A stretch of DNA of 64,000 bases from Mycolicibacterium anyangense (GCF_010731855.1 NZ_AP022620.1:496001-560000); one strand, 5' to 3'; shown: positions 34,336-44,633, counted from the stretch's first letter. Notes: generated by a model not told the origin, from the letters alone. Translations and numbers: made by a program.

Positions 34336-35535
34336 GTGAAACAACCCGGGCTCACGCTCTTCGGTGTGGAGTCCACTGTGTCACCCACGATTTCGCGACC
34401 ATCGGCGCTCGCCACTACTTCCGGGAACAACACCTTCGTGTGTCTTCTCCGGTTCGCCCTGGCGAATATCCGCCGCAGGCCCGAGCGGTTCGTGCTGTCG
34501 GTCCTTGGGATCGCCCTCGCGATCACCTGCGTCACCATCGTGCGCACCATATCGTCGAGTTTCGCTCTCACAGGCGAAGATTCGGTCACCGATGTGCTCG
34601 GCGGCGCCCAGCTGTGGGCGGTACCCGCGGCTGGTGTGCACTACACCAGCGACGTCCGCGCGCTGGTCGCCGACGGTCCCGCGCCGCAGTTGAGTCTGCC
34701 TGAGGGGTGGCGCGGGATTCGGACGCTGTCCGGTGTCGCCGACGTCAACGGAACTCCGGTCTCGGTTCGCGGCAGCGACGAAATCGCCTCGGGGAAAGCC
34801 GTTTCCGGATCGAAGCTGGCCGCGTACCTCGGTCTGCAAAACGGTGGCCGGATCACGCTGGGCGGCCAGAGCCTGGAGGTCGACGTCGCCGGTGCAGGTG
34901 AGTCACTGGCGGTGTCGACGGATCTGGCCCACTCCCTGGTGGGTGACAACGGCTGGTGGACGATCTTCGCACCGGCCGGTCAGGAGAAGAACCGCGATCT
35001 GGGGCCCACGCTCGGCGGTATCGTCGGGCTGCCGTCGACGTCCGATCCGTCGGTGAAGCCACATGTCAACGGCGGCGGCCTGATCTATGACACCGTGGGT
35101 GGTTCGGGACCGCTGACCTTCGAGCAGAAGTTCTCCGCGCTGTTCTCCGGGAAAGTCACCGGATCGACGCTCGGTCTGATCTCGATCATCGGCCTCGGTC
35201 TGGGTTTTGTGATCGCGGTGTCCTCCTTCCTGGCCGCAGTCCAGGAACGGCGCCGCGAATTCGGCATCATGTCGAGCATCGGCCTGGCCGACGAGGTGCT
35301 GTACTTCTTCCTGGTGGAATCGGCGGTGGTCTTCGTCGCGTCCTATGTGATCGGGGTGCTCGCCGCCGGAGTCGCTGTGGCACTGGTGATTCCGGGCATC
35401 GCGACGCCTATCGCGTGGTTGCAGGCGGCGGGTATGGTCGCCGGCTTCGTCCCCGCGATGGCCATCGTCGGCGCGCTGATACCCGTGCACCGGTTGCTGC
35501 AGCAGCGCCCGGTCAACTTGTTGGGAGACCGGTGA
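34336..35535 (+). CDS. ABC transporter permease, FtsX/MacB type
   Basis: A membrane permease of up to 399 residues. One N-terminal helix (RFVLSVLGIALAITCVTIV) is followed by a large extracytoplasmic domain (about 75-265) and three C-terminal helices, with RRREFGIMSSIGLADEVLYFFLVES as the FtsX coupling-helix region. Such proteins are mechanotransmitters or lipoprotein/peptide exporters. The start is uncertain: GTG 34336 opens the longest frame, but GTG 34378 would give a shorter, more usual N-terminus. Its stop overlaps the second permease's ATG (TGATG). Confidence 0.85.
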   Translation: MKQPGLTLFGVESTVSPTISRPSALATTSGNNTFVCLLRFALANIRRRPERFVLSVLGIALAITCVTIVRTISSSFALTGEDSVTDVLGGAQLWAVPAAGVHYTSDVRALVADGPAPQLSLPEGWRGIRTLSGVADVNGTPVSVRGSDEIASGKAVSGSKLAAYLGLQNGGRITLGGQSLEVDVAGAGESLAVSTDLAHSLVGDNGWWTIFAPAGQEKNRDLGPTLGGIVGLPSTSDPSVKPHVNGGGLIYDTVGGSGPLTFEQKFSALFSGKVTGSTLGLISIIGLGLGFVIAVSSFLAAVQERRREFGIMSSIGLADEVLYFFLVESAVVFVASYVIGVLAAGVAVALVIPGIATPIAWLQAAGMVAGFVPAMAIVGALIPVHRLLQQRPVNLLGDR

Positions 35536-36098
35536 TGATCGCCAAAGGCCTGTCCTACGGTTGGCTCGCCGCGCGACGGCGGGTCGGGGAGATGATCCTG
35601 CCGATCGTCACCACGGCCACCGGCGCTTTCCTGGTCGTCATCGTGTTCGGAATGTCGGCCGGAATCCGTGAGCAGTCAGCATCGTTGGGGCATGCCGCCG
35701 AGATCGGCAGGGCGGTGATCCTGATCGCGGTGACCGTCCTACTGGTCGGCGTCGTGGAGGTGGCGGTGGCGACCACCCGGACGGTGGCCCACCGCACCAA
35801 GGAACTCGGTGTGCTCGGCGCGACCGGGGTGCCTCGCGGACCCGTGGTGGCCGCGCTGCTGGTCGAACCCGTGGTGGCGGCGACCCTCGGCGCACTCGTC
35901 GGCGTGCTCCTGGCCGTCATCGCCTCGATCGTGCTGGGCGCGTTGGGATTCGTGCCCACCGGAGTGTCCATGGCGGGGCTGTCCGCCGGTGTGCTCATCG
36001 CCGTCGCGGTCAGTATCGTCGTCGCGCTGGCCACCAGCATCCTGCCCACCTGGAACGCAGCGTCGCGTCCGCCCATCCGTTCGCTGACCGGAGGTTAA
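35535..36098 (+). CDS. Short FtsX-type permease lacking the extracytoplasmic domain
   Basis: A 187-residue permease with four helices: one at the N-terminus (ILPIVTTATGAFLVVIVFGM) and three at the C-terminus. RTKELGVLGATGVPRGPVVAALLVEP is the coupling region. The periplasmic MacB-type domain between helices 1 and 2 is reduced to a few residues, unlike its partner. The two permeases would form an asymmetric heterodimer with one exposed domain. It overlaps the first permease by one base and precedes the ATPase by two bases. Confidence 0.85.
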   Translation: MIAKGLSYGWLAARRRVGEMILPIVTTATGAFLVVIVFGMSAGIREQSASLGHAAEIGRAVILIAVTVLLVGVVEVAVATTRTVAHRTKELGVLGATGVPRGPVVAALLVEPVVAATLGALVGVLLAVIASIVLGALGFVPTGVSMAGLSAGVLIAVAVSIVVALATSILPTWNAASRPPIRSLTGG

Positions 36099-36100
36099 CC

Positions 36101-36850
36101 GTGACCGCAGTCGAAGACGCCACACCCGAGACCGGTGCGGCGCCGGGCGCGCAACCCGTGATCGAAGTCAGTGATGTCTGGAAGCTGCACAAGCTCGGCG
36201 ACGAAGTGGTCAAGGCCCTCGTTGCCGTCGAGCTGACGGTCATGCCGGGGGAGTTCGTCTGCCTGATGGGGCCCAGCGGAAGCGGAAAGTCCACCCTGCT
36301 CAACATCATCGGCGGCCTGGACCGGCCCACCAAGGGGACGGTGCGGATCGACGGACGCGATACCGGCACCCTCACCGAAAGTCAGTTCGCGGCATTGCGC
36401 CACGACACCCTCGGTTTCATCTTCCAGAGCTACAACCTGATCCCGTTCCTGTCGGCGGTCGAGAACGTCGAACTGCCGCTGATGTTCGAGCCCTACGACC
36501 GCAAGGCATTACGTCAGCGCGCCCTCGAACTGCTGGACCTGGTCGGCCTGAGTCACCGGGTGCACCACCAGCCGACCAAGATGTCCGGCGGCGAGCAGCA
36601 GCGCACCGCGATCGCCCGCTCCCTGATCAGCAATCCGACCCTGGTGCTGGCTGATGAGCCCACCGCCAATCTCGACCACCGGACCGGGGAGACGGTGGTC
36701 CGCATGCTGCGTGACCTGTGTTCGACGCTGGGCGTCACCGTGGTCGCCAGCACCCACGATCCCACGGTGGCCGACGAAGCGAGCCGTGTCGTCCGGATGA
36801 AAGACGGACAGATCATCAACGCCCAACCGCCATCGGGAGAAACCGCATGA
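36101..36850 (+). CDS. ABC transporter ATP-binding protein (LolD/MacB-like)
   Basis: A 249-residue ATPase. Walker A is GPSGSGKST near residue 59, the Q-loop FIFQSYNLIPFLSAVENVELPL, the signature MSGGEQQRTAIARSL, Walker B LVLADEPTANLD and the H-loop ASTHD. The FQSYNLIP.LSA pattern is characteristic of the LolD/MacB/FtsE subgroup that works with FtsX-type permeases. GTG start two bases after the permease stop. Its TGA overlaps the ATG of the APC permease, so the exporter and the importer are translationally coupled. Confidence 0.95.
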   Translation: MTAVEDATPETGAAPGAQPVIEVSDVWKLHKLGDEVVKALVAVELTVMPGEFVCLMGPSGSGKSTLLNIIGGLDRPTKGTVRIDGRDTGTLTESQFAALRHDTLGFIFQSYNLIPFLSAVENVELPLMFEPYDRKALRQRALELLDLVGLSHRVHHQPTKMSGGEQQRTAIARSLISNPTLVLADEPTANLDHRTGETVVRMLRDLCSTLGVTVVASTHDPTVADEASRVVRMKDGQIINAQPPSGETA

Positions 36851-38358
36851 CACAAGAACTCGAGGCTTCGCCGGCGAGCCAGCGCGACAAGCTGCTGACC
36901 ACCGAGCTCGTTCCCGAGCAGGTGCTGCCGAAGGTGATGACCACCTTCGGCCTCACCGCCACCTATGTTTTCATCATCTGCTGGATCACCGGCTCGTCGA
37001 TCATGGCGGCCGGCGGCTGGACCGCGATCCCGATGTGGATCTTGGGCATCCTGACCTTCCTGGTCCCCGCCGGCATGGCCGTCGCCGAACTGGGCAACCT
37101 ATGGCCTGGTGAGGGCGGTGTCTACATCTGGGCCACCAGGACCATGGGTGAGACCTGGGGTTTCATCGGCGGCTACCTGTCCTGGATCCCGGTGGTGCTC
37201 AACTCCGCCTCGTCGCCGGCCATCATCCTGCAGTTCCTGCTGCTGGCGTTCCATGCTGAACTGGGCCTGACGCTGAGCATCATCCTGCAGGTGGCGCTGC
37301 TGTGGGCGGTCATCGGCCTTGCGCTGGCGAAACTTTCGGCCAACCAGCGCATCATGAACACCGTCTTCGTCGTGTACTGGGTGCTGACCGCGGTCATCTT
37401 CATCTCGGGTGTGATCTACGCGGTACGCAACGGCTCGGCGCAGCCCTTCACCGCGCACGCCGCCCTGGTGCCGGACTTCGCGGGTGCAGGCTTCCTGTAC
37501 GGCACCGTGCTGCTGTACCTGGTCGGTGTGGAGACGCCCTACAACATGGGCGCGGAGTTCCTCTCGGTGCGCAAGAGCGGGCCGAAGATGGTGGTCTACG
37601 GCTCGATCGCGTTGATCCTGATCTACCTGCTGACCACCCTGGGCACCGTGATGGTGTTGCCGGCCGACCAGGTCGATCCCGTCACCGGCGTCATCGGCAT
37701 GCTGGGCACCGCCGCACCCAAGGGGGTCATGGAGGTAGCGGGCGTGGTGCTGGCCTGCATCGTGTTCGTGGCGCTGATGAGCTACCAGGTCACCTACTCG
37801 CGGCTCATCTTCGTCTCGGGCCTGGAGCGGCACCTGCCGCGAATCTTCACCCACCTCAACCCGCGCACCCGCAACCCTGTCACGGCCGTGCTCATCCAGG
37901 GTGTGCTGTCGTCGTTGCTCATCGTCGGCCTGTACTCGCAGAGCAGCATGGCCAACGTCACGGTGTTCCTGCAGGGCGGGCTGTCCATCGCCTGGCTGAT
38001 CTCGGGCTTCTTCTTCCTGTTCCCGGTCATCCTGGCCCGTAAGAAGTACGCCGACCGGTACGCCGAGGAGAAGTTCTGGCGTATCCCGGGCGGCATGGTG
38101 GGCGTGTGGATCACCGTGGTGGTCGGCACGATCGGCACGATGGGCGGCATCTACTACTCGTTCGCCAAGTCGTGGATCAAGGATGTGCCGGACACCACCT
38201 GGATGGTATGGACCGGCAGCCTTGCGGTGGGCATGTTCGCCCTCGGCGGGATCGTGTACGTCTTCGGCCGCCGCGCCGCACGCAAGGTGACCCAGGAAGA
38301 CGCCCTGGCGCACCTGGCGGTACTCGACCTCACCCAGGCCGAAACCAAGGAGGGCTGA
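36847..38358 (+). CDS. APC-superfamily amino acid/amine permease
   Basis: A 503-residue transporter with about twelve membrane segments. FGLTATYVFIICWITGSSIMAAGGW is the first helix pair with the small-residue break used for substrate binding, followed by ELGNLWPGEGGVYIWATRTMGETWGF, a common APC motif. It begins at ATG 36847, overlapping the ATPase stop. The amine oxidase follows four bases after its stop. It most likely brings in an amine or amino acid that the oxidase then deaminates. Exact substrate unknown. Confidence 0.92.
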   Translation: MTQELEASPASQRDKLLTTELVPEQVLPKVMTTFGLTATYVFIICWITGSSIMAAGGWTAIPMWILGILTFLVPAGMAVAELGNLWPGEGGVYIWATRTMGETWGFIGGYLSWIPVVLNSASSPAIILQFLLLAFHAELGLTLSIILQVALLWAVIGLALAKLSANQRIMNTVFVVYWVLTAVIFISGVIYAVRNGSAQPFTAHAALVPDFAGAGFLYGTVLLYLVGVETPYNMGAEFLSVRKSGPKMVVYGSIALILIYLLTTLGTVMVLPADQVDPVTGVIGMLGTAAPKGVMEVAGVVLACIVFVALMSYQVTYSRLIFVSGLERHLPRIFTHLNPRTRNPVTAVLIQGVLSSLLIVGLYSQSSMANVTVFLQGGLSIAWLISGFFFLFPVILARKKYADRYAEEKFWRIPGGMVGVWITVVVGTIGTMGGIYYSFAKSWIKDVPDTTWMVWTGSLAVGMFALGGIVYVFGRRAARKVTQEDALAHLAVLDLTQAETKEG

Positions 38359-38362
38359 TCCG

Positions 38363-40339
38363 ATGACGATGGACAGTATTCTGCTCAACGGATCGGGAAC
38401 CGCCGACGCCGTGCGCTATCCGCTCGACCCGCTCTCGGGCGCCGAGATCGAGGCAGCGGCCACGATCGTCAAGGAGTCCGAGTTCGTCAGTGACACAGTC
38501 AAATTCGTGATGATCCAGCTCGCTGAACCGGACAAGACGGCAACGCTGACATTTGCCGACGCGGCCGACGTACCGCGACGTGCCTTCATCACGATGTATG
38601 ACCCGGCGGCCAAGATGGTCTATGAGGCAGTGGTCGACATCGGCGCCCGCACGGTCGATTCGTGGACCCCGATCCCGGGCCGCTTCCCGTCCTATCTCGT
38701 CGAGCACATGACCGGTGTCGAGGAGGTGGTGCGAGCCGATCCGCAGTGGCAGGAGGCCATGCGCAAGCGCGGCGTCACCGACTTCGATCTCGCGATGATC
38801 GATCCCTGGCCGGCCGGTTACTACGGCGCGCAGGATCATTACGAGAACTCGCCGTTGATCTGCCGGCCGCTGACCTTCATGCGGGCCGCCCCGTCCGAAC
38901 ACGGCTATGCGCGCCCGGTCGAGGGCTTGATCGTCACCTTCGACCTGGACGCGATGGCGGTACTCGAAATCGAGGATCACGGTGTGGTGCCGTTGCCCCC
39001 CAAGGCCGGCAACTACACGGCGCGGTACATGTTCGACGAGGACAACCGGCCGGCGTTCACGCAGTTCCGCGATGACGTCAAGACCATCGAGATCACCCAG
39101 CCTGACGGGCCGAGCTTCACCGTCGACGGCTGGAAGGTGCAGTGGCAGAAGTGGTCGCTGCGGGTGGGCTTCAATCCCCGCGAGGGCCTGACGCTGCACG
39201 AGGTCACCTACACCGATCGCGGCACGGTGCGGCCGGTGATGTACCGCGCGGCACTCTCGGAGATGGTGGTGCCCTACGGGGACACCTCACCGACGCACTG
39301 GAACAAGAACGTGTTCGACATGGGCGAGGTCGGGATGGGCTTCTCGGCCAACCCGCTGACCCTCGGGTGTGACTGTCTGGGGGAGATCTTCTATTTCGAC
39401 GGCACGGTGCACGATTCCGACGGCAATGCCGTGGTGATCCCGAACGCGATCTGTATGCACGAGGAGGACTACGGGATCTCCTGGAAGCACACCGATTTCC
39501 GCACCGGCGAGGTCGAGGTGCGCCGTTCCCGGCGGCTGGTGATCTCGATGATCTGTACCGTCGGCAACTACGAGTACGGGTTCTTCTGGTACCTCTACAA
39601 CGACGCCTCCATCGAGATGGAGGTCAAGCTGTCCGGGGTGCTGACCACCGGGTCCATCCCCGAGGGCGAGTTGCCCCGTTGGGGCAAGCTGGTGGCGCCG
39701 GGAATCTACGGCCCGAATCACCAGCACTTCTTCAACTTCCGGCTCGACATGACCGTCGACGGGCCGAACAACAGTGTCTACGAGGTCGATTCGATCCCGG
39801 AACCCGATCCCGGGCTCAACCCGCACCACAACGCCTGGATCGCCAAGGACACCTTGGTGGCCTCGGAGGCCCACGGCGCCCGGGACTGGAACTGGTCCAC
39901 CGGCAGGTACTGGAAGGTGGTCAACCCGTCGAAGGTGAACGAGCTGGGCAGCCCGGTGGGCTACAAGCTGATGCCACGCGACCCTGTGCCGGTGATGGTG
40001 CAGGAGGGCTCCTACATCTACGACCGGGCCCGCTTCGTCCAGCACAACCTGTGGGTCACCAAGTACGACCCGGCGGAAAAGTTCGCGGCGGGGGACTACA
40101 TGTACCAGTCCGCCGACGCCCAGGGGCTGCCGGAGTACATCGCCGACGACGCACCGCTGGAGAACACCGACATCGTGCTCTGGTACACCGTCGGTGCACA
40201 TCACATCGTGTGCCCGGAGGACTGGCCGGTGATGCCATGCCACTACACCGGATTCAAGATGAAGCCGGTGGGCTTCTTCGACGGCAACCCGGCATTGGAC
40301 CTGCCCCCGTCACCGCCCAAGGCGTGCCATAGCCACTGA
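38363..40339 (+). CDS. Copper-containing primary-amine oxidase
   Basis: A 658-residue quinoprotein that oxidises primary amines to aldehydes, ammonia and hydrogen peroxide. The topaquinone precursor is Tyr403 in GNYEYG (N-Y-E motif). Copper ligands are His453 and His455 (NHQHFFNFRLDM) and a late His in HHIVCPEDWPVMPCHYTGFKM. Family markers GEIFYFDG, NAICMHEEDYGISWKHTD and the C-terminal FFDGNPALDLPP are present. No signal peptide is seen, so it is cytoplasmic. ATG 38369 is an alternative start. It is the last gene of the exporter-permease-oxidase operon. Confidence 0.95.
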   Translation: MTMDSILLNGSGTADAVRYPLDPLSGAEIEAAATIVKESEFVSDTVKFVMIQLAEPDKTATLTFADAADVPRRAFITMYDPAAKMVYEAVVDIGARTVDSWTPIPGRFPSYLVEHMTGVEEVVRADPQWQEAMRKRGVTDFDLAMIDPWPAGYYGAQDHYENSPLICRPLTFMRAAPSEHGYARPVEGLIVTFDLDAMAVLEIEDHGVVPLPPKAGNYTARYMFDEDNRPAFTQFRDDVKTIEITQPDGPSFTVDGWKVQWQKWSLRVGFNPREGLTLHEVTYTDRGTVRPVMYRAALSEMVVPYGDTSPTHWNKNVFDMGEVGMGFSANPLTLGCDCLGEIFYFDGTVHDSDGNAVVIPNAICMHEEDYGISWKHTDFRTGEVEVRRSRRLVISMICTVGNYEYGFFWYLYNDASIEMEVKLSGVLTTGSIPEGELPRWGKLVAPGIYGPNHQHFFNFRLDMTVDGPNNSVYEVDSIPEPDPGLNPHHNAWIAKDTLVASEAHGARDWNWSTGRYWKVVNPSKVNELGSPVGYKLMPRDPVPVMVQEGSYIYDRARFVQHNLWVTKYDPAEKFAAGDYMYQSADAQGLPEYIADDAPLENTDIVLWYTVGAHHIVCPEDWPVMPCHYTGFKMKPVGFFDGNPALDLPPSPPKACHSH

Positions 40340-40394
40340 GCACAGATCACCGACGGCGCGTCCCGGTGCACATGTGTGACGTACGCTGGCGCGC

Positions 40395-40748
40395 ATGGAG
40401 CTACTACGCAACGTAGTCGTCTTGCTGCACATCGCCGGGTTCGCCGTGACGTTCGGTTCGTGGGTCGCCGAGGCGGCGGCCCGGCGCTTCCGGGTCACCC
40501 CGGTGATGGACTATGGGCTGCTGCTCTCGCTGCTCACCGGCTTGGTGCTGGCCGCGCCGTGGCCGGCGGGCATCGTGCACAACTATCCGAAAATTGGCAT
40601 CAAGCTCGCGATCCTGATCGTGATCGGTGGACTCCTCGGCATGGGCGCGGCCCGGCAGCGGCGCACCGGTGAACCGGTACCGCGCCCGATCTTCCTCTCG
40701 GTGGGTGCACTCTCGTTCGCGGCAGCCGCCGTCGCCGTGCTCTGGTGA
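40395..40748 (+). CDS. Small four-helix membrane protein
   Basis: A 117-residue protein with about four membrane segments: LLRNVVVLLHIAGFAVTFGSWVAEAAARRF, then MDYGLLLSLLTGLVLAAPW, a third after PKIGIKLAILIVIGGLLGMG, and a C-terminal helix. A His in the first helix and the HNYPKIGIKLAI segment resemble DUF2269/CopD-like four-helix proteins, some of which bind haem or metals. Such a role is only suggested. It stands alone, 56 bases after the amine oxidase, and about 130 bases before pyrH. Confidence 0.72.
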   Translation: MELLRNVVVLLHIAGFAVTFGSWVAEAAARRFRVTPVMDYGLLLSLLTGLVLAAPWPAGIVHNYPKIGIKLAILIVIGGLLGMGAARQRRTGEPVPRPIFLSVGALSFAAAAVAVLW

Positions 40749-40875
40749 GGGCCGGTCACAGCCCCGTGACCCGGCCATTCGCCCAGTTCGGCGATGAGGC
40801 AGGATGGAAGTGCCGTCTCGGGCGTCGCCGGGATGGCACTCTCATGCCAGGAGCCCGACGAATCCGAGGAGTCTG

Positions 40876-41643
40876 ATGGGGGAGCCGGCCAGCACCAACG
40901 GCGTCGAGCCGTCGGCGAACGAGTCCCGTCCGCTGCGCCCGAAGTATGCGCGCGTGCTGCTCAAACTCGGCGGCGAGATGTTCGGCGGCGGGGCCGTCGG
41001 CCTCGACCCCGATGTGGTCGCCCAGGTGGCCCGCCAGATCGCCGAGGTCGTGCGCAGTGGTGTGCAGGTCGCCGTGGTCATCGGTGGCGGCAACTTCTTC
41101 CGCGGTGCGCAGCTGCAACAGCGCGGTATGGAGCGCACCCGCTCGGACTACATGGGCATGCTCGGCACCGTGATGAACAGCCTTGCGCTGCAGGATTTCC
41201 TGGAGAAGGAGGGCATCGTCACCCGGGTGCAGACCGCGATCACCATGGGTCAGGTCGCCGAGCCTTACCTGCCGCTGCGTGCGGTACGGCACCTGGAGAA
41301 GGGCCGGGTGGTGATCTTCGGCGCCGGTATGGGCCTGCCGTACTTCTCCACCGACACCACCGCCGCCCAGCGTGCCCTGGAGATCGGTGCCGACGTGGTG
41401 CTGATGGCCAAGGCGGTCGACGGCGTGTTCACCGACGACCCGCGGGAGAACCCCGACGCGCAACTGCTCACCGAGATCAGCCATCGCGAGGTCATCGACC
41501 GCGAACTGCGGGTCGCGGACGCCACGGCGTTCAGCCTGTGCATGGACAACGGAATGCCAATCCTGGTCTTCAACCTGCTGACCGACGGGAATATCGCCCG
41601 GGCCGTCGCAGGTGAGAAGATCGGGACGCTGGTCACGACCTAG
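40876..41643 (+). CDS. pyrH: Uridylate kinase
   Basis: A 255-residue bacterial UMP kinase forming UDP in pyrimidine synthesis. [17 protein letters not shown] and [15 protein letters not shown] are the phosphate-binding segments, and [18 protein letters not shown] is the amino-acid-kinase fold ATP site. GAGGAG supports ATG 40876; the longer frame from 40804 has no family match. The N-terminal 20 residues are a low-complexity extension seen in actinobacteria. frr starts 12 bases after its stop, as in most bacteria. Confidence 0.97.
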   Translation: MGEPASTNGVEPSANESRPLRPKYARVLLKLGGEMFGGGAVGLDPDVVAQVARQIAEVVRSGVQVAVVIGGGNFFRGAQLQQRGMERTRSDYMGMLGTVMNSLALQDFLEKEGIVTRVQTAITMGQVAEPYLPLRAVRHLEKGRVVIFGAGMGLPYFSTDTTAAQRALEIGADVVLMAKAVDGVFTDDPRENPDAQLLTEISHREVIDRELRVADATAFSLCMDNGMPILVFNLLTDGNIARAVAGEKIGTLVTT

Positions 41644-41655
41644 AGGGACACCGCA

Positions 41656-42213
41656 ATGATTGAAGAGGCGCTGTTCGACGCCGAAGAGAAGATGGAGAAG
41701 GCCGTCGCCGTCGCGCGCGACGATCTGGCCTCCATCCGTACCGGCCGGGCCAACCCCGGCATGTTCTCCCGCATCGTCATCGACTACTACGGATCGCCGA
41801 CACCGATCACGCAGGTCTCGAGCATCAACGTCCCCGAGGCCCGGATGGTAGTCATCAAGCCCTACGAGTCCAACCAGTTGCGCGCCATCGAGGAGGCGAT
41901 CCGCAACTCCGACCTCGGGGTCAATCCGACCAACGACGGCAACATCATCCGCGTCTCCATCCCGCAGCTGACCGAAGAGCGCCGCCGCGACCTGGTCAAG
42001 CAGGCCAAGTCCAAGGGCGAGGACGCCAAGGTCTCGGTGCGCAACGTCCGCCGCAAGGCGATGGAGGAACTGGCCCGGATCAAGAAGGACGGCGAGGCCG
42101 GCGAGGACGAGGTGGGCCGCGCCGAGAAGGATCTGGACAAGACCACCCACACCTACGTCACCCAGATCGACGAGCTGGTCAAGCACAAGGAAGGCGAACT
42201 GCTGGAGGTCTGA
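41656..42213 (+). CDS. frr: Ribosome recycling factor
   Basis: A 185-residue two-domain factor that splits post-termination ribosomes with EF-G. It opens with [35 protein letters not shown], contains [21 protein letters not shown] and [32 protein letters not shown]. The helical bundle and hinge are complete. It follows pyrH by 12 bases and precedes cdsA by 23 bases in the standard gene order. Confidence 0.98.
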   Translation: MIEEALFDAEEKMEKAVAVARDDLASIRTGRANPGMFSRIVIDYYGSPTPITQVSSINVPEARMVVIKPYESNQLRAIEEAIRNSDLGVNPTNDGNIIRVSIPQLTEERRRDLVKQAKSKGEDAKVSVRNVRRKAMEELARIKKDGEAGEDEVGRAEKDLDKTTHTYVTQIDELVKHKEGELLEV

Positions 42214-42236
42214 GGACCGCTCAGCATTCACCGACC

Positions 42237-43106
42237 GTGGCAGACACCGACTCCGGTACCGCCGGCTCCGACGTGCCGGAGAAGAAGACGTCCCGTGCCG
42301 GACGCGACCTGCCGGCCGCCATCGCGGTCGGGGTGGTGCTCGGCGCGATGGCCATCGGCAGCCTGCTGTTCGCGCCGACGTGGTGGTTCCCGCTGCTGGC
42401 CTGCGCGATCGCCATCGCCACCCATGAGGTGATCCGGCGCCTTCGTGAACACGGCTACACGCTGCCGACCATCCCGCTGCTGGTGGGCGGCCAGGCGATG
42501 ATCTGGCTGGCCTGGCCCTGGGGGGTGGCGGGCACGCTCGGTGCCTATGGCGGCACGATCGTGCTCGCCATGGTGTGGCGGCTGGTGGGGCAGGGGTTGC
42601 GCGAGCAGCCGGTCAACTACCTGCGCGATATCGCGGCCACCGTGCTGCTGGCCACCTGGGTGCCGTTGTTCGCCAGCTTCACCGCGCTGCTGATCCGGCA
42701 GGACAACGGCGGTGTACGGGTTTTCACGGTGATCGCGACCGTGGTCTTCGCCGATATCGGCGGGTATGCCGCCGGGGTGCTGTTCGGCAAGCATCTGCTG
42801 GCTCCGGCGATCAGCCCGAAGAAGTCCTGGGAGGGGCTGGGGGGTTCGCTGCTGTTCGGCATCGCCGCTGCGGTGTGTTCGGTCACCTTCCTGATGCACA
42901 AGCCGGCCTGGGTGGGCGTTCCGCTGGGGTTGATGCTGGTGATCACCGGCGTGCTCGGTGACCTGGTCGAGTCGCAGGTCAAGCGGGATCTGGGCATCAA
43001 GGACATGGGCACGCTGCTACCCGGCCACGGCGGGATCATGGACCGGATCGACGCGATGCTGCCGTCAGCGGTCGTGGGCTGGATCGTGCTGACGCTGCTG
43101 GCGTGA
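42237..43106 (+). CDS. cdsA: Phosphatidate cytidylyltransferase
   Basis: A 289-residue integral membrane enzyme making CDP-diacylglycerol from phosphatidic acid and CTP. The signature is near the C-terminus: [38 protein letters not shown], with the metal-binding Asp residues. About eight hydrophobic segments follow a charged N-terminal stretch ([10 protein letters not shown]). The start is GTG. It supplies the precursor of phosphatidylinositol and cardiolipin, and hence of mycobacterial PIMs. Confidence 0.96.
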   Translation: MADTDSGTAGSDVPEKKTSRAGRDLPAAIAVGVVLGAMAIGSLLFAPTWWFPLLACAIAIATHEVIRRLREHGYTLPTIPLLVGGQAMIWLAWPWGVAGTLGAYGGTIVLAMVWRLVGQGLREQPVNYLRDIAATVLLATWVPLFASFTALLIRQDNGGVRVFTVIATVVFADIGGYAAGVLFGKHLLAPAISPKKSWEGLGGSLLFGIAAAVCSVTFLMHKPAWVGVPLGLMLVITGVLGDLVESQVKRDLGIKDMGTLLPGHGGIMDRIDAMLPSAVVGWIVLTLLA

Positions 43107-43131
43107 GCGCGCTGCGGCGATACTGGATGAG

Positions 43132-44223
43132 ATGAAACAAGAGCTGGTCTTCGAGGCCCCGCGTCGCGCACTGCCGCCGCGGCATTTCGCCGACCTCGAT
43201 GCGCAGGCTCGAGTGGCGGCGGTGACCGAGTTGGGTCTGCCCGCTTTCCGCGCCAAGCAACTGGCCCAGCAGTACTACGGCAGGCTACTGGCCGACCCCC
43301 AGCAGATGACCGACCTGCCCGCCGCGGTGCGCGACACCGTCGGCGACGCCCTGTTCCCCACCTTGCTGACCCCTGCCCGCCAGATCGAGTGCGACGCCGG
43401 CGAGACCCGAAAGACGTTGTGGCGCGCCCACGACGGGACGACGTTCGAGTCGGTGCTCATGCGCTACCCGAATCGCAACACCGTCTGCATCTCCTCGCAG
43501 GCCGGCTGCGGGATGGCCTGCCCGTTCTGCGCGACCGGTCAGGGCGGGCTGACCCGCAACCTGTCGGCCGCCGAGATCCTGGAGCAGGTGCGGGCCGCCG
43601 CGGTGAGCTCACGCGACGAGTTCGGTGAGCGGTTGTCGAACGTCGTGTTCATGGGGATGGGGGAGCCGCTGGCGAACTATGCCCGGGTGGTGGCCACGGT
43701 GCGGCGCATCACGGCCGCGCCGCCGGAGGGGTTCGGGATCTCGGCCCGGTCGGTGACCGTGTCGACGGTCGGGCTGGCACCGGCGATCCGCAAGCTGGCC
43801 GACGAACACCTCGGCGTCACGCTGGCGTTGTCGCTGCACACCCCCGACGACGAGCTGCGTGACACCCTGGTGCCGGTGAACGACCGGTGGAAGGTCAGCG
43901 AGGCGCTGGACGCCGCGCGCTACTACGCCGACGTGACGGGCCGGCGGGTGTCCATCGAGTACGCCCTGATCCGTGACGTCAACGACCAGCCGTGGCGGGC
44001 CGACCTGCTCGGTAAGAAGCTGCACCGCGCCCTCGGGCCGCTGGCCCACGTCAACCTCATTCCGCTCAACCCCACGCCAGGCAGCCAGTGGGATGCCAGT
44101 CCCAAGCCGGTGGAGCGGGAGTTCGTGCGCCGGGTGCGCGCCCAGGGAGTGTCGTGCACGGTCCGCGACACCCGCGGCCGCGAGATCGCGGCGGCCTGCG
44201 GTCAGCTTGCCGCCGAAGGCTAG
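43132..44223 (+). CDS. rlmN: Dual-specificity 23S rRNA/tRNA methyltransferase RlmN
   Basis: A 363-residue radical-SAM enzyme methylating C2 of A2503 in 23S rRNA and A37 in some tRNAs. The cluster motif is [11 protein letters not shown] (CxxxCxxC) near residue 125. [22 protein letters not shown] and [11 protein letters not shown] are the SAM-binding regions, and the methylene-carrying Cys is in [11 protein letters not shown] near residue 340. The order cdsA-rlmN is that of M. tuberculosis. Convergent with the DUF2631 gene. Confidence 0.97.
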   Translation: MKQELVFEAPRRALPPRHFADLDAQARVAAVTELGLPAFRAKQLAQQYYGRLLADPQQMTDLPAAVRDTVGDALFPTLLTPARQIECDAGETRKTLWRAHDGTTFESVLMRYPNRNTVCISSQAGCGMACPFCATGQGGLTRNLSAAEILEQVRAAAVSSRDEFGERLSNVVFMGMGEPLANYARVVATVRRITAAPPEGFGISARSVTVSTVGLAPAIRKLADEHLGVTLALSLHTPDDELRDTLVPVNDRWKVSEALDAARYYADVTGRRVSIEYALIRDVNDQPWRADLLGKKLHRALGPLAHVNLIPLNPTPGSQWDASPKPVEREFVRRVRAQGVSCTVRDTRGREIAAACGQLAAEG

Positions 44224-44314
44224 GTACCGCTCTCTTCTCGCCGAAACCGACGTCTCGCAGCGGTTGTGCGAGTAGATCGCGCCAGATCGTCGATCTCGGC
44301 GCAGTGCGGCGCGC

Positions 44315-44569
44315 TTAGCGCAGCCAGCCGCGGCGGCGGCCCCACCAGTCGCGGATGAGCACCCCGGCGACCAGGATGGCGAAGCCGATCAGGAACCAGT
44401 CCTCGACGTGGCCGACGTGGTTGCCGCGAAGCATGAGCAGCAGGAAGCCGATGGCGAAGATGCCGAAGGTGTACCAGGCGCGGTAGTCGATCTTGCTCCA
44501 ACCCCAGGCGGCCGAGGGCACGTCGGCGGGGTCGACGTCGTTGTAGCGCTCCACCTCGGTGCTGGGCAT
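44315..44569 (-). CDS. DUF2631-like small membrane protein
   Basis: An 84-residue protein with a conserved soluble front (STEVERYNDVDPADVPSAAWGWSKID) and two hydrophobic helices (AWYTFGIFAIGFLLLML, WFLIGFAILVAGVLI) ending in basic RRRGWLR. CAGGAG precedes the ATG at 44569; an in-frame ATG at 44608 lacks a site. I recognise the pattern as the actinobacterial DUF2631 family, found near rlmN in M. tuberculosis (Rv2876). Function unknown. Confidence 0.8.
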   Translation of the reverse strand: MPSTEVERYNDVDPADVPSAAWGWSKIDYRAWYTFGIFAIGFLLLMLRGNHVGHVEDWFLIGFAILVAGVLIRDWWGRRRGWLR

Positions 44570-44633
44570 TGCGGCTCCTGTCGGACTCAGATCGGCAACT
44601 GCCGTCATTCTGGCACACCCACCCCCGGCCGGC

